This document shows positions 20,003 to 29,195 of a stretch of DNA of 64,000 nt, piece after piece (the first letter of the stretch is position 1; every line of letters starts with the position of its first letter). The notes below the pieces were generated by a model, which was given only the letters and a program-made list of their open reading frames with translations, had not been told where the DNA came from and did no database searches. The position numbers were made by a program, and so were the translations under genes. The stretch comes from an uncultured Bacteroides sp. (GTDB lineage Bacteria > Bacteroidota > Bacteroidia > Bacteroidales > Bacteroidaceae), in the NCBI GenBank assembly GCA_949294185.1, contig CASFGA010000002.1, positions 248,001-312,000 on the forward strand, given 5' to 3'.

Positions 20003-20054
20003 ACAATCAGCCGCCGGCAATTGTTGGAAATATACACCCTAAAGTCTACATCCG

Positions 20055-21032
20055 ATGAAAGTATTATTGAATCATAAAGACAAGATTGTATCTTTCGGAC
20101 TACTGCCGACTATCATCACCCTGTGTGGCCTGTATTTTTTCCCCACCACACTGATGCTGGGCATCGGGTTCTCCATCAGCGTCGCGGCACTGCTCTATGA
20201 CATATTCCGGCTCAGAAGCCTGAATTTCTTTCTGCTGCAAGGCTTTGCCGCCATCAGCATCTGCTTTTTCCTGCGGCTGTTTACGGGATATGAATATCTG
20301 CCCCCGAAGAGCATCACCCCCACTCTGGAGTTCATGCTGCTGACTGGAGCATTCGTTCACGCCACATCGCCCGAGACCTACCAGAACTTCCTGAAGAGAC
20401 TGCGCCTGAGCACCTGCTTCACCTATACGCTGGAAGCAAAAATCATCGTCATACTCTCTTCGCTCCACCTGCTCACCCTGCTTTTCCTGAAACACGGCCC
20501 CATACCGGTCTCCGGCCAGACCTTTTTCTTCATCGCCTATCTGCCTCCTTCCGCCATCTACATCCTCTGTCTGGCGATAAACGCCACCGGCATACGCATG
20601 GCCGCCAAAGAAGGCTACGCCCACTGCCTGCTGCGCATTGCTCCGGTATGCAGAAAACAAATCTACCTCACTCCACGCAACGGCTCCAAAAGCGTATGGG
20701 ACTTGCCGATTGAGGTTCTTTTCGACGGGCCGATGCACAAGGCCGAACGATATGCCACCCATCTGGCACGCCGATACTTTACTCCGAAATCAGCCAGCCC
20801 TGTCCTGCCGAGGCTTTTATTGAAATACAGAGCCATGCAAGAATGCGCCTGCATGAAAAATGTAAGGCTTTATATCTTTCCGCTGCACCACGAAAGCGAG
20901 TTTTCGGCTTCAGACGGACGCTTTTTCTCATTCGACGAAATAGCCGAGAGCCCCGAACGCTTCGGGCAGATGCTGAAAAAAGAACTGGGAACTCTCCAGA
21001 TGGCTGCGGAGGTATGGGACGAATTCGATTAG
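20055..21032 (+). CDS. Membrane protein of six helices with a C-terminal degenerate NUDIX-like domain
   Basis: I do not recognise a named family. The first ~190 residues hold about six hydrophobic helices (for example FGLLPTIITLCGLYFF and FFFIAYLPPSAIYILCLAIN). The remaining ~130 residues are soluble, with VWDLPIEVLFDGPMHKAERY, ATHLARRYF and KYRAMQECACMKNVRLYIFP. That order (W-D-L-P, then a helix, then KYR...VRLYIF) is reminiscent of NUDIX domains, but the catalytic Nudix box with its REUXEE core is absent, so I would expect binding rather than hydrolysis. It lies 52 bp after lipA and 15 bp before a GNAT gene. Confidence 0.65.
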   Translation: MKVLLNHKDKIVSFGLLPTIITLCGLYFFPTTLMLGIGFSISVAALLYDIFRLRSLNFFLLQGFAAISICFFLRLFTGYEYLPPKSITPTLEFMLLTGAFVHATSPETYQNFLKRLRLSTCFTYTLEAKIIVILSSLHLLTLLFLKHGPIPVSGQTFFFIAYLPPSAIYILCLAINATGIRMAAKEGYAHCLLRIAPVCRKQIYLTPRNGSKSVWDLPIEVLFDGPMHKAERYATHLARRYFTPKSASPVLPRLLLKYRAMQECACMKNVRLYIFPLHHESEFSASDGRFFSFDEIAESPERFGQMLKKELGTLQMAAEVWDEFD

Positions 21033-21047
21033 AAACAGACCGACATC

Positions 21048-21533
21048 ATGATACGAAACGTAAGAAAAGAAGACATCACGGCCATCGCGGCCATCTATAA
21101 CGGATACATCGCCGACACTTGCATCACGTTTGAAACGGAGCCGGTATCGGCCGAAGAAATGGGGAAGCGCATACAGTCATTCACCGAAAAGGGCTATCCC
21201 TGTCTGGTATGCGAGGAAAACGGCAGGGTGGCGGGATACTGCTACGCCCACGCCTGGAAAGAAAAGCAGGCCTACAGCCGCACGGCTGAGACTACGGTCT
21301 ACCTGCATCCCGACAGCAAAGGCAGAGGGATGGGCAGACAACTCATGACGGCGCTTGTCGACTCTTGCCGCCAGAAAGGACTGCACGTGCTGATAGCCTG
21401 CATTACCGTGCCCAACGAAGCCAGCGTGCGCCTGCATGAGTCACTGGGATTCCGCCAGGTGTCACGTTTCAACGAGGTGGGACAGAAATTCGGCCGGTGG
21501 CTGGATGTGTACGACTTCCAGCTGACACTGTAA
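21048..21533 (+). CDS. GNAT family N-acetyltransferase, phosphinothricin-acetyltransferase-like
   Basis: A 161-residue acetyl-CoA-dependent N-acetyltransferase. The N-terminus (RNVRKEDITAIAAIYNGYI, then ITFETEPVS) is characteristic of the Pat/MnaT branch, which acetylates amino acids such as methionine sulfone or sulfoximine and phosphinothricin. The acetyl-CoA loop (DSKGRGMGRQLMTALVD) is at about residues 87-103, followed by CITVPNEASVRLHESLGFRQ. It probably shares a transcript with the membrane protein 15 bp upstream. The true substrate cannot be fixed from sequence. Confidence 0.9.
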   Translation: MIRNVRKEDITAIAAIYNGYIADTCITFETEPVSAEEMGKRIQSFTEKGYPCLVCEENGRVAGYCYAHAWKEKQAYSRTAETTVYLHPDSKGRGMGRQLMTALVDSCRQKGLHVLIACITVPNEASVRLHESLGFRQVSRFNEVGQKFGRWLDVYDFQLTL

Positions 21534-21549
21534 TCCCCCACCCGTCCGG

Positions 21550-22254
21550 TCACTTGTAAAGCAGGAAGATGCAGGGAATCTTGTTGAGATCGGGCAGATG
21601 CCCCTTCCATTCCCTCACGGTACGGGTACGGATATACTCCTCCCCACACGTAATGCCTGCGGCAATGCAAAGCCTCGTCTGCGGACGGCACGTGCGGACA
21701 ATCTCCTCCATCATCTTGTTGTTGCGGTAGGGCGTTTCGATGAAGAGCTGCGTCTGGTGTTCGGCATAGATGCGCGCCTCCAGTTCCTTCAGCTTGCGGG
21801 TGCGCTCCGCCGGCCCGACAGGCAGATAGCCGTGAAAGGCAAAGCTCTGTCCGTTGAATCCCGAAGCCATGACCGACAGGATGATGGACGACGGCCCCAC
21901 GAGCGGCACCACCTTCAGCCCCTTCCGCTGGGCAATGGCCACCACATCCGCTCCCGGATCGGCCACAGCCGGACATCCCGCCTCCGAAATCACCCCCATC
22001 GGACAGCCTTCCTGCAGAGGTTTCAGATAGCCCGACACATCATCGGGCGAAGTGTGCTTGTTCAACGGATAGAAGGTCAGCGCATCGATGTCGGTCTCAC
22101 TGTCCACCTTCTTCAGGAAACGGCGCGCCGAACGCACATCTTCCACAATAAAATGACGGATGCCGCCAATCACTTCGCGATTGTAGGCCGGCAACACTTT
22201 TTCCACCGGCGTATCGCCCAGTGTGACAGGTATCAAATACAACGCTGCTTCCAT
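21550..22254 (-). CDS. SAM-dependent methyltransferase, RsmI/tetrapyrrole methylase family
   Basis: A 234-residue protein of the tetrapyrrole-methylase fold, close to RsmI (16S rRNA C1402 ribose 2'-O-methyltransferase). Motifs: LYLIPVTLGD at the N-terminus, the SAM-binding GVISEAGCPAVADPGADVV around residue 90, VVPLVGPSSIILSVMASGFN, and the RsmI-like FAFHGYLP and LFIETPYRNNKM. Classical RsmI is longer (~280) and starts with TPIGNLxD; this shorter form with a TLGD start is a branch I associate with Bacteroidetes. An rRNA substrate is likely but not proven. Confidence 0.85.
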   Translation of the reverse strand: MEAALYLIPVTLGDTPVEKVLPAYNREVIGGIRHFIVEDVRSARRFLKKVDSETDIDALTFYPLNKHTSPDDVSGYLKPLQEGCPMGVISEAGCPAVADPGADVVAIAQRKGLKVVPLVGPSSIILSVMASGFNGQSFAFHGYLPVGPAERTRKLKELEARIYAEHQTQLFIETPYRNNKMMEEIVRTCRPQTRLCIAAGITCGEEYIRTRTVREWKGHLPDLNKIPCIFLLYK

Positions 22255-22338
22255 TCTGTTTTTCTGTTGAAGAAGAAGCCCGCCTCCGCGTGCGGCACAC
22301 TCCGCACCGGCAGGCAGGCTTGCCGTCAGTCTTTCTCC

Positions 22339-23196
22339 TTATCCGTAAATAATGTTTCCGTTTTCGTCCTTGTATTCATCAAGACCTTTCTCATAGGTAG
22401 CCATCGCACGCAGACTCATGCCCACGCTTGAGAATCCTCCGTCGTGGAAGAGATTCTGCATCGTCACCTTGCGGGTAAGGTCGGAGAACATCACGATACA
22501 GTAGTCGGCACATTCGTCAGCCGAAGCGTTGCCGAGCGGAGACATGCGGTTGGCAAAGTCGAACAGCTTGTCCATTCCCTTCACGCCCGATCCGGCCGTA
22601 GTCATCGTAGGCGACTGCGAGATGGTGTTGATGCGCACATGGTGTTCGCGCCCGTAAATGTAGCCGAAACTGCGGGCGATGGATTCCAGCAACGCCTTGG
22701 CATCGGCCATGTCGTTGTATCCGTAAAAGGTGCGCTGTGCGGCCACATAGCTCAGAGCCACGATAGAGCCGTAATCGCTGATGGCATTCAGCTTTTTGGC
22801 CGACTGTATCATCTTGTGGAACGACACGGCCGAAATGTCCAGTGTCTTTTCCAGCATATCATAGTCCAGATTGTCGTATGTACGTTTCTTGCGCACATTG
22901 GGAGACATGCCTATAGAGTGAAGCACAAAGTCAATCTTTCCGCCCAAAACCTCCATCGAGCGCTTGAACACGTTTTCCAGATCCTCCACACTGGTGGCGT
23001 CTGCCGGGATAACCTCGCAGTTCAGCTTCTCGGCCAAAGCGGACACCTCGCCCATACGCACGGCTACAGGAGTGTTCGACAACGTGATGACCGCTCCTTC
23101 TTCCACTGCCCTCTCGGCCACCTTCCAGGCGATAGACTGTTCGTTCAACGCTCCGAAAACAATCCCTCTTTTTCCTTTCAACAAATTGTAACTCAT
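22339..23196 (-). CDS. fabI: Enoyl-[acyl-carrier-protein] reductase (NADH), FabI type
   Basis: Last step of each fatty acid elongation round: NADH-dependent reduction of trans-2-enoyl-ACP, and the target of triclosan. At 285 residues it is slightly longer than E. coli FabI. The FabI-specific nucleotide loop VFGALNEQSIAWKVAERA is near residue 15, LHSIGMSPN in the middle, and the catalytic Tyr-(6)-Lys is in YNDMADAKALL. TISQSPTMTTAGSGVKGMD is the substrate-binding loop region. It has its own promoter box at 23222-23229. Confidence 0.97.
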   Translation of the reverse strand: MSYNLLKGKRGIVFGALNEQSIAWKVAERAVEEGAVITLSNTPVAVRMGEVSALAEKLNCEVIPADATSVEDLENVFKRSMEVLGGKIDFVLHSIGMSPNVRKKRTYDNLDYDMLEKTLDISAVSFHKMIQSAKKLNAISDYGSIVALSYVAAQRTFYGYNDMADAKALLESIARSFGYIYGREHHVRINTISQSPTMTTAGSGVKGMDKLFDFANRMSPLGNASADECADYCIVMFSDLTRKVTMQNLFHDGGFSSVGMSLRAMATYEKGLDEYKDENGNIIYG

Positions 23197-23221
23197 ACCT
23201 TATATTATTATAATTCGCCCG

Positions 23222-23229
23222 CAAAGATA
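23222..23229 (-). promoter_or_regulatory. Bacteroidetes-type -7 box for fabI
   Basis: TATCTTTG on the minus strand, 26 bp upstream of the fabI start codon. Confidence 0.7.
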
Positions 23230-23408
23230 ATACTTTTTATCTTGGCAGACAAATATATAAACGAATAGCTGTCCTTCCCCGGCCTGCCGGGAGAGGCTGC
23301 TTTTGCCCGATGCAAAGGAGCAAGTGCCTTCAAGACCACCGCCTACGCCCGCCCCTTCCCCCGCTGATTTTTTATTGAAATAAACCGGAGAAATTCAATA
23401 ATACTTCG

Positions 23409-23416
23409 TATCTTTG
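23409..23416 (+). promoter_or_regulatory. Bacteroidetes-type -7 box for the fumarase gene
   Basis: TATCTTTG followed by TACA, 35 bp upstream of the fumarase ATG; a TTGAA at about 23374 is a weak -33 candidate. Confidence 0.65.
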
Positions 23417-23450
23417 TACATACGATGACTAACATTTAAATTTTTGACTT

Positions 23451-25094
23451 ATGGCAACACCAGAATTCAAGTATCAGCCGATGTTTGAACATGGCAAAGA
23501 CACAACCGAATATTATCTGCTTACCAAAGACTACGTGTCGGTGAGCGAGTTTGAAGGGAAACCCATCCTGAAAATCGAGAAGGAAGGTCTGACGGCTATG
23601 GCCAACGCCGCATTCCGCGACGTATCGTTCATGCTGCGCCGCTCGCACAACGAGCAGGTGGCCAAGATACTGAGCGACCCCGAAGCAAGCGACAACGACA
23701 AGTATGTGGCACTCACCTTCCTGCGCAATGCCGAAGTGGCCGCCAAAGGCGTGCTGCCCTTCTGCCAGGATACGGGTACGGCCATCATCCACGGCGAAAA
23801 GGGCCAGCAGGTATGGACGGGATACTGCGATGAGGAGGCCCTCTCGTTAGGCGTATACAAGACATACACCGAAGAAAACCTGCGCTATTCGCAAAATGCC
23901 CCGCTGAGCATGTATGAAGAGGTGAACACACGATGCAACCTCCCCGCACAAATCGACCTGGAGGCTACCGAAGGCATGGAATACCGCTTCCTGTGCGTGA
24001 CGAAGGGAGGAGGCTCGGCCAACAAGACTTATCTGTATCAGGAAACCAAGGCCATCCTCAACCCCGGCACACTGGTACCCTTCCTGGTTGAAAAGATGAA
24101 GACTCTGGGTACGGCAGCCTGCCCGCCTTACCATATCGCATTCGTCATCGGCGGCACCTCTGCCGAAAAGAACCTGCTGACGGTGAAGCTGGCGTCTACC
24201 CACTATTACGACAATCTGCCCACTACAGGCAACGAATACGGACGCGCCTTCCGCGATGTGGAACTGGAAAAGCAGGTGCTTGAAGAAGCCCACCGCATCG
24301 GTCTGGGAGCACAGTTCGGAGGAAAATATTACGCGCACGATGTACGCATCGTCCGTCTGCCGCGTCACGGTGCATCCTGCCCCGTAGGTCTGGGCGTATC
24401 CTGCTCGGCCGACCGCAACATCAAGTGCAAGATCAACAAAGACGGTATCTGGATTGAGAAGCTCGACTCGAATCCGGGCGAGCTGATTCCGGAAGAGCTG
24501 CGCCAGGCAGGCGAAGGAAACGCCGTAAAAATCGACCTGAACCGCCCGATGAAGGAAATTCTGGCCGAACTTGACAAGTACCCGGTAGCCACACGCCTGT
24601 CGCTCAACGGAACCATCATCGTGGGCCGCGACATTGCACACGCCAAACTGAAGGAACGCCTTGACCGGGGAGAAGACCTGCCGCAGTACATCAAAGACCA
24701 TCCCATCTATTACGCAGGCCCCGCAAAGACTCCGCAAGGCATGGCATGCGGTTCGATGGGACCGACCACTGCCGGGCGTATGGACCCGTATGTAGACTTG
24801 TTCCAAAGCCACGGCGGAAGCATGATCATGCTGGCCAAAGGAAACCGCAGCCAGGCCGTAACCGACGCCTGCAAGAAACACGGCGGATTCTACCTCGGCT
24901 CCATCGGCGGTCCGGCCGCCATCCTGGCCCAGAACAACATCAAGAGCATCGAGTGTGTGGAATATCCCGAACTGGGCATGGAAGCCATCTGGAAAATCGA
25001 AGTGGAAGACTTCCCCGCATTCATTCTGGTGGACAACAAGGGCAACGATTTCTTCAAGCAAATCAAGCCCCGCTGCGCCGGCAACTGCAAATAA
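23451..25094 (+). CDS. fumA: Class I fumarate hydratase (iron-sulfur)
   Basis: A 547-residue oxygen-sensitive fumarase with a [4Fe-4S] cluster, interconverting fumarate and malate; in Bacteroidales this runs mainly toward fumarate for the reductive branch to succinate. It is the single-chain type with the TtdA-like alpha region ([17 protein letters not shown], then [12 protein letters not shown]) fused to the TtdB-like beta region ([40 protein letters not shown]). Cysteines that can ligate the cluster occur in [17 protein letters not shown] and near [10 protein letters not shown]. It is flanked by its own promoter box and terminator. Confidence 0.95.
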   Translation: MATPEFKYQPMFEHGKDTTEYYLLTKDYVSVSEFEGKPILKIEKEGLTAMANAAFRDVSFMLRRSHNEQVAKILSDPEASDNDKYVALTFLRNAEVAAKGVLPFCQDTGTAIIHGEKGQQVWTGYCDEEALSLGVYKTYTEENLRYSQNAPLSMYEEVNTRCNLPAQIDLEATEGMEYRFLCVTKGGGSANKTYLYQETKAILNPGTLVPFLVEKMKTLGTAACPPYHIAFVIGGTSAEKNLLTVKLASTHYYDNLPTTGNEYGRAFRDVELEKQVLEEAHRIGLGAQFGGKYYAHDVRIVRLPRHGASCPVGLGVSCSADRNIKCKINKDGIWIEKLDSNPGELIPEELRQAGEGNAVKIDLNRPMKEILAELDKYPVATRLSLNGTIIVGRDIAHAKLKERLDRGEDLPQYIKDHPIYYAGPAKTPQGMACGSMGPTTAGRMDPYVDLFQSHGGSMIMLAKGNRSQAVTDACKKHGGFYLGSIGGPAAILAQNNIKSIECVEYPELGMEAIWKIEVEDFPAFILVDNKGNDFFKQIKPRCAGNCK

Positions 25095-25120
25095 TCTACT
25101 CTACCGTTTTTTTCAGCCGG

Positions 25121-25156
25121 AAGGCATCCTCTCTTTGGGGGGGATGCCTTTCTTTA
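25121..25156 (+). terminator. Intrinsic terminator of the fumarase gene
   Basis: A 9-bp perfect stem (AAGGCATCC with GGATGCCTT) is followed by TCTTTATT, 26 bp past the stop. Confidence 0.8.
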
Positions 25157-25299
25157 TTCTGTTTCAATCCATTAAAAAAGACATTCAGAACACAACAAAT
25201 CTATAAGAATATTTGCTTTTTTGATTTTAATCTGTTATATTTACCACCGAGATGGAATACAGTCAACCGCTATACACCTAACCATTTAAATCTACCATT

Positions 25300-25737
25300 A
25301 TGAAAATCTTGCTTATTGACTTAGGACGTACAGGCAAACTATTCCCTACCGCCCGTCTGTTCCGCAAGAAACTGGACGAAGCCAAAGTAACGGGAATCGA
25401 GATTGCCACGGCAGAAATGGCCGAACTGGGTTCTCCCGGCGAAAGAAAGCTGGAAAAAAACATGAAGGAAATCCTGCTCAAGGGAGTGGACTTCATCGTA
25501 GTAATGGAAGAATGGCAAAAGGAACTGCTCACGCGCTTCATGGAGTACAAGACATGGGACAAGATTCATCTCTTTGCCGACATCTGCAAACGGAAAATCA
25601 CCGGTGTACTGCCTTCGTGTGATGTAGATTTCGGCTACCGCAATGAGAATGAGAAAATGAATGACGGATGCGGCAATCTGGTGGAAGAAATGAAGACTTG
25701 CACAAAAGAAAATCCGCAGACTACACTGGCGTTCTGA
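25300..25737 (+). CDS. Low-molecular-weight-phosphatase-like protein lacking the catalytic loop
   Basis: A 145-residue protein whose order of elements resembles low-molecular-weight tyrosine phosphatases: an N-terminal beta strand (MKILLIDLGRTGK), an ELGSPGERKLEKNMKEIL stretch, the strand VDFIVVMEEWQKELLTRF (compare the FDxIxxMD of the family) and then DKIHLFADIC. However, the family's essential CX5R P-loop near the N-terminus is absent; the corresponding place reads LGRTGKLF. So this is at best a non-catalytic relative, and the assignment is my inference. A hairpin terminator follows at 25785. Confidence 0.5.
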   Translation: MKILLIDLGRTGKLFPTARLFRKKLDEAKVTGIEIATAEMAELGSPGERKLEKNMKEILLKGVDFIVVMEEWQKELLTRFMEYKTWDKIHLFADICKRKITGVLPSCDVDFGYRNENEKMNDGCGNLVEEMKTCTKENPQTTLAF

Positions 25738-25784
25738 ACGCAAGAAGCAGTCGCACTGTCATTTTCAGCTTATAGACAACAGGC

Positions 25785-25823
25785 CGCCCTTTTCCCCCTG
25801 CAAAGGAAAGGGCGACTTTTTTT
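25785..25823 (+). terminator. Intrinsic terminator after the phosphatase-like gene
   Basis: CGCCCTTTTCC pairs with GGAAAGGGCG (one bulged T) and is followed by a run of seven T at about 25817-25823. Confidence 0.8.
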
Positions 25824-25857
25824 GCCCGAAAGCTTGCCATTCGTCTGCCAACACCTT

Positions 25858-25865
25858 ATCTTTAC
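25858..25865 (+). promoter_or_regulatory. Probable -7 box for the glycerate kinase/GH109 operon
   Basis: TATCTTTA lies 28 bp upstream of the ATG at 25894, one base off the consensus, and directly follows the terminator of the previous gene. Confidence 0.5.
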
Positions 25866-25893
25866 CCCGGAAAAAGACAAGCAATACGAAGAC

Positions 25894-27051
25894 ATGCCCA
25901 AAATCATCCTCGCCATCGACTCTTTCAAGGGATGCCTCACCTCGCAGGAAGTGGAGGAATGCGCCGCCGGAGAAATCCGCCGCCTGTTCCCCACATGCCA
26001 GACATACAGTCTGCCTGCGGCCGACGGCGGAGAGGGGATGCTGGAGGCACTCGTACACATCACAAAGGGACACTGCATCACCTGCCCCGTACACGACCCC
26101 CTGATGCGCCCCATCACCGCCCGCTACGGAACGACAGGCGACGGGCTGACTGCCATCATCGAGACGGCGCAGGCAAGCGGACTCACGTTACTGTCCGAAG
26201 CCGAACGGAATCCCATGAAGACCACCACTTACGGCACCGGTGAACTGATACGCCATGCCCTTCACCAGGGATTCCGCCGCTTTCTGATAGGCATAGGAGG
26301 CAGCGCCACAAACGATGCCGGACTGGGGATGCTGCAGGCTCTCGGAGCCACCCTACACACCGAACAGGGCATCAAGCAGACATGCGGAACGGGCGAAACG
26401 ATGGGACACATCACCCACATCGACCTGAGCGGAATGGAAAAGGCATTGGGAAAGGCCGCCTTCACCGTAGCCTGTGATGTGGAAAACCCGTTTTGCGGTG
26501 AAAACGGAGCCGCCCCCATATTCGCCCCCCAAAAAGGAGCCACCCCCGAACAGATCAGATGTTTGGACAACGGAATGAAGCACCTGACAAAAATTTTTAT
26601 TCATGCCACCGGCACAGATGTTTCTTCCTTACCCGGAGCAGGAGCGGCAGGAGGATTGGGAGGCGCCCTGCACGCCTTTCTTCACGCCCGCCTCGTTCCG
26701 GGAGCCGAACTGCTGCTGGACGCCGCCGGATTCGACCGCCAACTACAGCATGCCGATCTGGTCATCACCGGCGAAGGAAAGGCCGATGCGCAGACCCTGA
26801 TGGGCAAACTGCCCGCCGAAATATTAAGACGCGCCACGAAAGCGGGGGTTCCCACCCTGCTGATTGCCGGACAGGCTACAGACACAGACGCTCTGCTCCG
26901 TGCCGGGTTTGTTGGCATCCTCGCCGTCACCCCTACAGGCATGTCGCTTGCCGAAGCCATGCATCCTGACACCGCACGGAAAAACATCCGCAATGCCATA
27001 GCCCGGCATTTTACCCTAACAGACAATCCACTAATTCACATAAAAAGATGA
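25894..27051 (+). CDS. Glycerate 2-kinase
   Basis: Phosphorylates D-glycerate (GarK/GlxK family, usually giving 2-phosphoglycerate). The protein from the ATG at 25894 is 385 residues, typical of the family, and begins with the family pattern IILAIDSFKGCLTSQEV. Further motifs are LPAADGGEGMLEAL near residue 45, GIGGSATNDAGLGMLQALGA near 130, GAGAAGGLGGAL near 250 and DLVITGEGKADAQT near 290. An upstream start at 25822 is rejected because it overlaps the terminator and promoter. Its stop overlaps the next gene's ATG by 4 bp, so the two are translated together. Confidence 0.95.
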   Translation: MPKIILAIDSFKGCLTSQEVEECAAGEIRRLFPTCQTYSLPAADGGEGMLEALVHITKGHCITCPVHDPLMRPITARYGTTGDGLTAIIETAQASGLTLLSEAERNPMKTTTYGTGELIRHALHQGFRRFLIGIGGSATNDAGLGMLQALGATLHTEQGIKQTCGTGETMGHITHIDLSGMEKALGKAAFTVACDVENPFCGENGAAPIFAPQKGATPEQIRCLDNGMKHLTKIFIHATGTDVSSLPGAGAAGGLGGALHAFLHARLVPGAELLLDAAGFDRQLQHADLVITGEGKADAQTLMGKLPAEILRRATKAGVPTLLIAGQATDTDALLRAGFVGILAVTPTGMSLAEAMHPDTARKNIRNAIARHFTLTDNPLIHIKR

Positions 27052-28586
27052 AAACATTCAGCAAACTACTTTTAGGAGCCTGCATGATGGCTTCATTTGC
27101 CTGCACACCAAAGCAGGAAACCCAACTGACCTCCGCCTACGGCACTCCCTATCACTGGGAGGGGGCAACTATCGTAACCGAATCTCCGCAACGCCCCGAC
27201 GGACAGCTGCATGCATTAGGTCTCACGGCCCCCAAGATGGAAACGGTGCGCGTGGGCTTCGTAGGCTTGGGCATGAGGGGCCCCGGTGCCGTGGAGCGCT
27301 TCACACACATTGCAGGCACACACATCGTAGCCCTCTGCGACCATGAGGAAGAGCGTGCCGAAAACTGTCAGAAATATCTGAAGGAAGCCAGTCTGCCCAA
27401 AGCCGCCGTCTACAGCGGAGCAGAAGGATACAAGGCCCTGTGCGAACGCGACGACATCGACCTTGTATACATTGCAGCCGACTGGATGCACCACTTTCCC
27501 ATCGCCAAATATGCCCTCGAACACGGAAAGCATGTAGCCATCGAAGTACCTTCGGCCATGACACTCAGCCAATGCTGGGAGCTTGTCGACCTGAGCGAAA
27601 AGACCCGCAAGCACTGCATGATACTGGAAAACTGCTGCTACGACTGGTTTGAAATGAACACCCTGAATATGGCACAGCAGGGACTGTTCGGCGAAATCAT
27701 CCGTGCACAGGGAGCCTATATCCACAATCTGGACGACTTTTGGGATTATTACTGGAAAAACGGCGCGGACGACAAGCTGGGATGGCGGTTGCGCTACAAC
27801 ATGGAGCACCGGGGGGATGTATATGCCACTCACGGACTGGGGCCTGTGGCACAAGCCCTCAATATCCACCGGGGTGACCGCATGGCAACACTCGTGGCGA
27901 TGGACACCAAATCCGTGCATGGCAAGGAACTGGTGGAAAAAGCCACCGGAAAACCGTGTGACAGCTTCCGCAACGGCGACCATACCACCACCCTCATCCG
28001 CACCGAGCAGGGCAAGGTAATCGAAATACAGCACAATGTCATGAGCCCGCAGCCCTACAACCGCCTCTACCAACTGACCGGAACACGCGGATTCGCCAAC
28101 AAATATCCAGTCGAAGGATATGCCCTCAGCTCCGAACAGCTGAAGCAGTCCGGCGTCCGGCCCAAGGTGGACAATCTCAACACCCACTCTTTCCTGCCAC
28201 AAGAAGAAAAGATTCAGTTGGAAAGACAATACCAGCATCCCATTCTGAAAAAGTATGGCGAACTGGCTAAAGAGGTAGGCGGACACGGAGGAATGGACTT
28301 CATCATGGACTCACGCCTGATATACTGCCTGCAAAACGGACTCCCGCTTGACATGGATGTGTATGACCTGGCCGAGTGGTGCAGTCTGGCCGAACTGGGC
28401 AGCCTGTCAATGGACAACGGCTGCGCGCCCGTAGCTTTCCCCGACTTCACGCGCGGACACTGGAATGACACGCAAGGATTCCGCCACGCCTTCGCCACTC
28501 CGGAAGAAGAATCCGAAACCTTGAAGAAGGCCGAAGCCGCCACCGCCCGACTCAAAGAGCAGGGAGCCAAAGAATGGGGGCTGTAA
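27048..28586 (+). CDS. Gfo/Idh/MocA oxidoreductase-fold lipoprotein, probable GH109 glycosidase
   Basis: A 512-residue exported protein: lipoprotein signal (MKTFSKLLLGACMMASFAC, lipid Cys near residue 19), then a Rossmann domain opening VRVGFVGLGMRGPGAVERFT and a C-terminal oxidoreductase domain. GH109 enzymes are NAD-dependent alpha-N-acetylgalactosaminidases of this fold. Features that fit are GMRGPGAVERF, ENCCYDWFEMNTLNM, and the HGLGPVAQALNIHRGDRM and GHGGMDFIMDSRLIYCLQNG segments. The substrate is inferred from the family only. Coupling to a glycerate kinase gene is unusual and suggests regulation in common rather than one pathway. Confidence 0.85.
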   Translation: MKTFSKLLLGACMMASFACTPKQETQLTSAYGTPYHWEGATIVTESPQRPDGQLHALGLTAPKMETVRVGFVGLGMRGPGAVERFTHIAGTHIVALCDHEEERAENCQKYLKEASLPKAAVYSGAEGYKALCERDDIDLVYIAADWMHHFPIAKYALEHGKHVAIEVPSAMTLSQCWELVDLSEKTRKHCMILENCCYDWFEMNTLNMAQQGLFGEIIRAQGAYIHNLDDFWDYYWKNGADDKLGWRLRYNMEHRGDVYATHGLGPVAQALNIHRGDRMATLVAMDTKSVHGKELVEKATGKPCDSFRNGDHTTTLIRTEQGKVIEIQHNVMSPQPYNRLYQLTGTRGFANKYPVEGYALSSEQLKQSGVRPKVDNLNTHSFLPQEEKIQLERQYQHPILKKYGELAKEVGGHGGMDFIMDSRLIYCLQNGLPLDMDVYDLAEWCSLAELGSLSMDNGCAPVAFPDFTRGHWNDTQGFRHAFATPEEESETLKKAEAATARLKEQGAKEWGL

Positions 28587-28610
28587 ACACAAGAAAAACT
28601 GTTTTTATCA

Positions 28611-28650
28611 AACGAGAGCGGGACTGAGGTTTGTCACGCCCTCGTTTTCT
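28611..28650 (+). terminator. Hairpin terminator after the GH109-like gene
   Basis: A 14-bp stem with two mismatches (28611-28624 with 28633-28646), loop TGAGGTTT, followed by TTCTTATC. It also overlaps the end of the transposase remnant on the other strand, and it marks the left edge of the accessory island. Confidence 0.65.
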
Positions 28651-28830
28651 TATCTTTATCCCTCACCAGAACCATTTCCTGCCGTGCCTGTCCACCGACG
28701 AACATGCCGTACAGATGCTCGTCGGACATACCCAACACTTCCGGTGAAAGGCCACTCTCCTGAAAGGCACGGACATATTTCCGCACCGTGTTGCGGGATA
28801 TTTCCCGCCCGAACGCTTGCACGTCCCGCT
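28634..28830 (-). pseudogene. Remnant of an IS21-family transposase (IstA) N-terminal region
   Basis: The minus strand carries about 60 codons that resemble the helix-turn-helix end of IS21 transposase: EISRNTVRKYVRAFQESGLS followed by MSDEHLYGMFVGG. An intact IstA is about 400-500 residues with a DDE domain; here the frame ends after VLVRDKDKKTRA and no DDE region, IstB partner or terminal repeats are visible. Upstream the open frame continues antisense through the DUF4248 gene and is not transposase-like. I therefore read it as a decayed end of an insertion. Confidence 0.55.
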
Positions 28831-28876
28831 GATTTTCAGTATATTTACATACGTAAAACCGAAAATTCAGACAACG

Positions 28877-29116
28877 ATGACACCCGAATATGAGATACCC
28901 CCCTTCCGCATCCGCGAGTACGGCAAGACCGAACTCGCCGTGCTCTACAGCCCCCGCCTGCGCACCGTGACCGCCGTCAAGAAGCTGCGCCGGTGGATAC
29001 GCGGCAACCGCGCCCTGATGGCCGCCCTGGCCGAAGCCGAATACAACCCCCGCCGCCTGTCGTACACCCCGCGCGAGGTGGAGCTTATCGTGCGCCACCT
29101 CGGCGCGCCGGGGTAA
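28877..29116 (+). CDS. DUF4248 domain protein
   Basis: A 79-residue protein that matches the DUF4248 pattern: FRIREYGKTELAVLYSPRLR, a central KKLRRWIRGNRALM helix and the conserved end YNPRRLSYTPREVELIVRHL. The arrangement looks like a small winged-helix or DNA-binding protein, but the function is unknown. The start at 28877 is preferred over one 20 codons upstream because the family begins here. In Bacteroidales this gene is normally near virE, an HU-like gene and an amidase gene, all of which are found between 32964 and 40515, so it is a displaced member of that set. Confidence 0.85.
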   Translation: MTPEYEIPPFRIREYGKTELAVLYSPRLRTVTAVKKLRRWIRGNRALMAALAEAEYNPRRLSYTPREVELIVRHLGAPG

Positions 29117-29195
29117 GCCTTGTCTATCTGTCAATATATCATCTTAAAGCCCGAAGAAAAGCGGGAAAGATGCGGCGGCTTACGAAGCAAAACAC

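Noticed and set aside
23847..25061. A 404-codon open frame opposite the fumarase gene
   Set aside because: The fumarase frame carries all the family motifs; the opposite frame has none.
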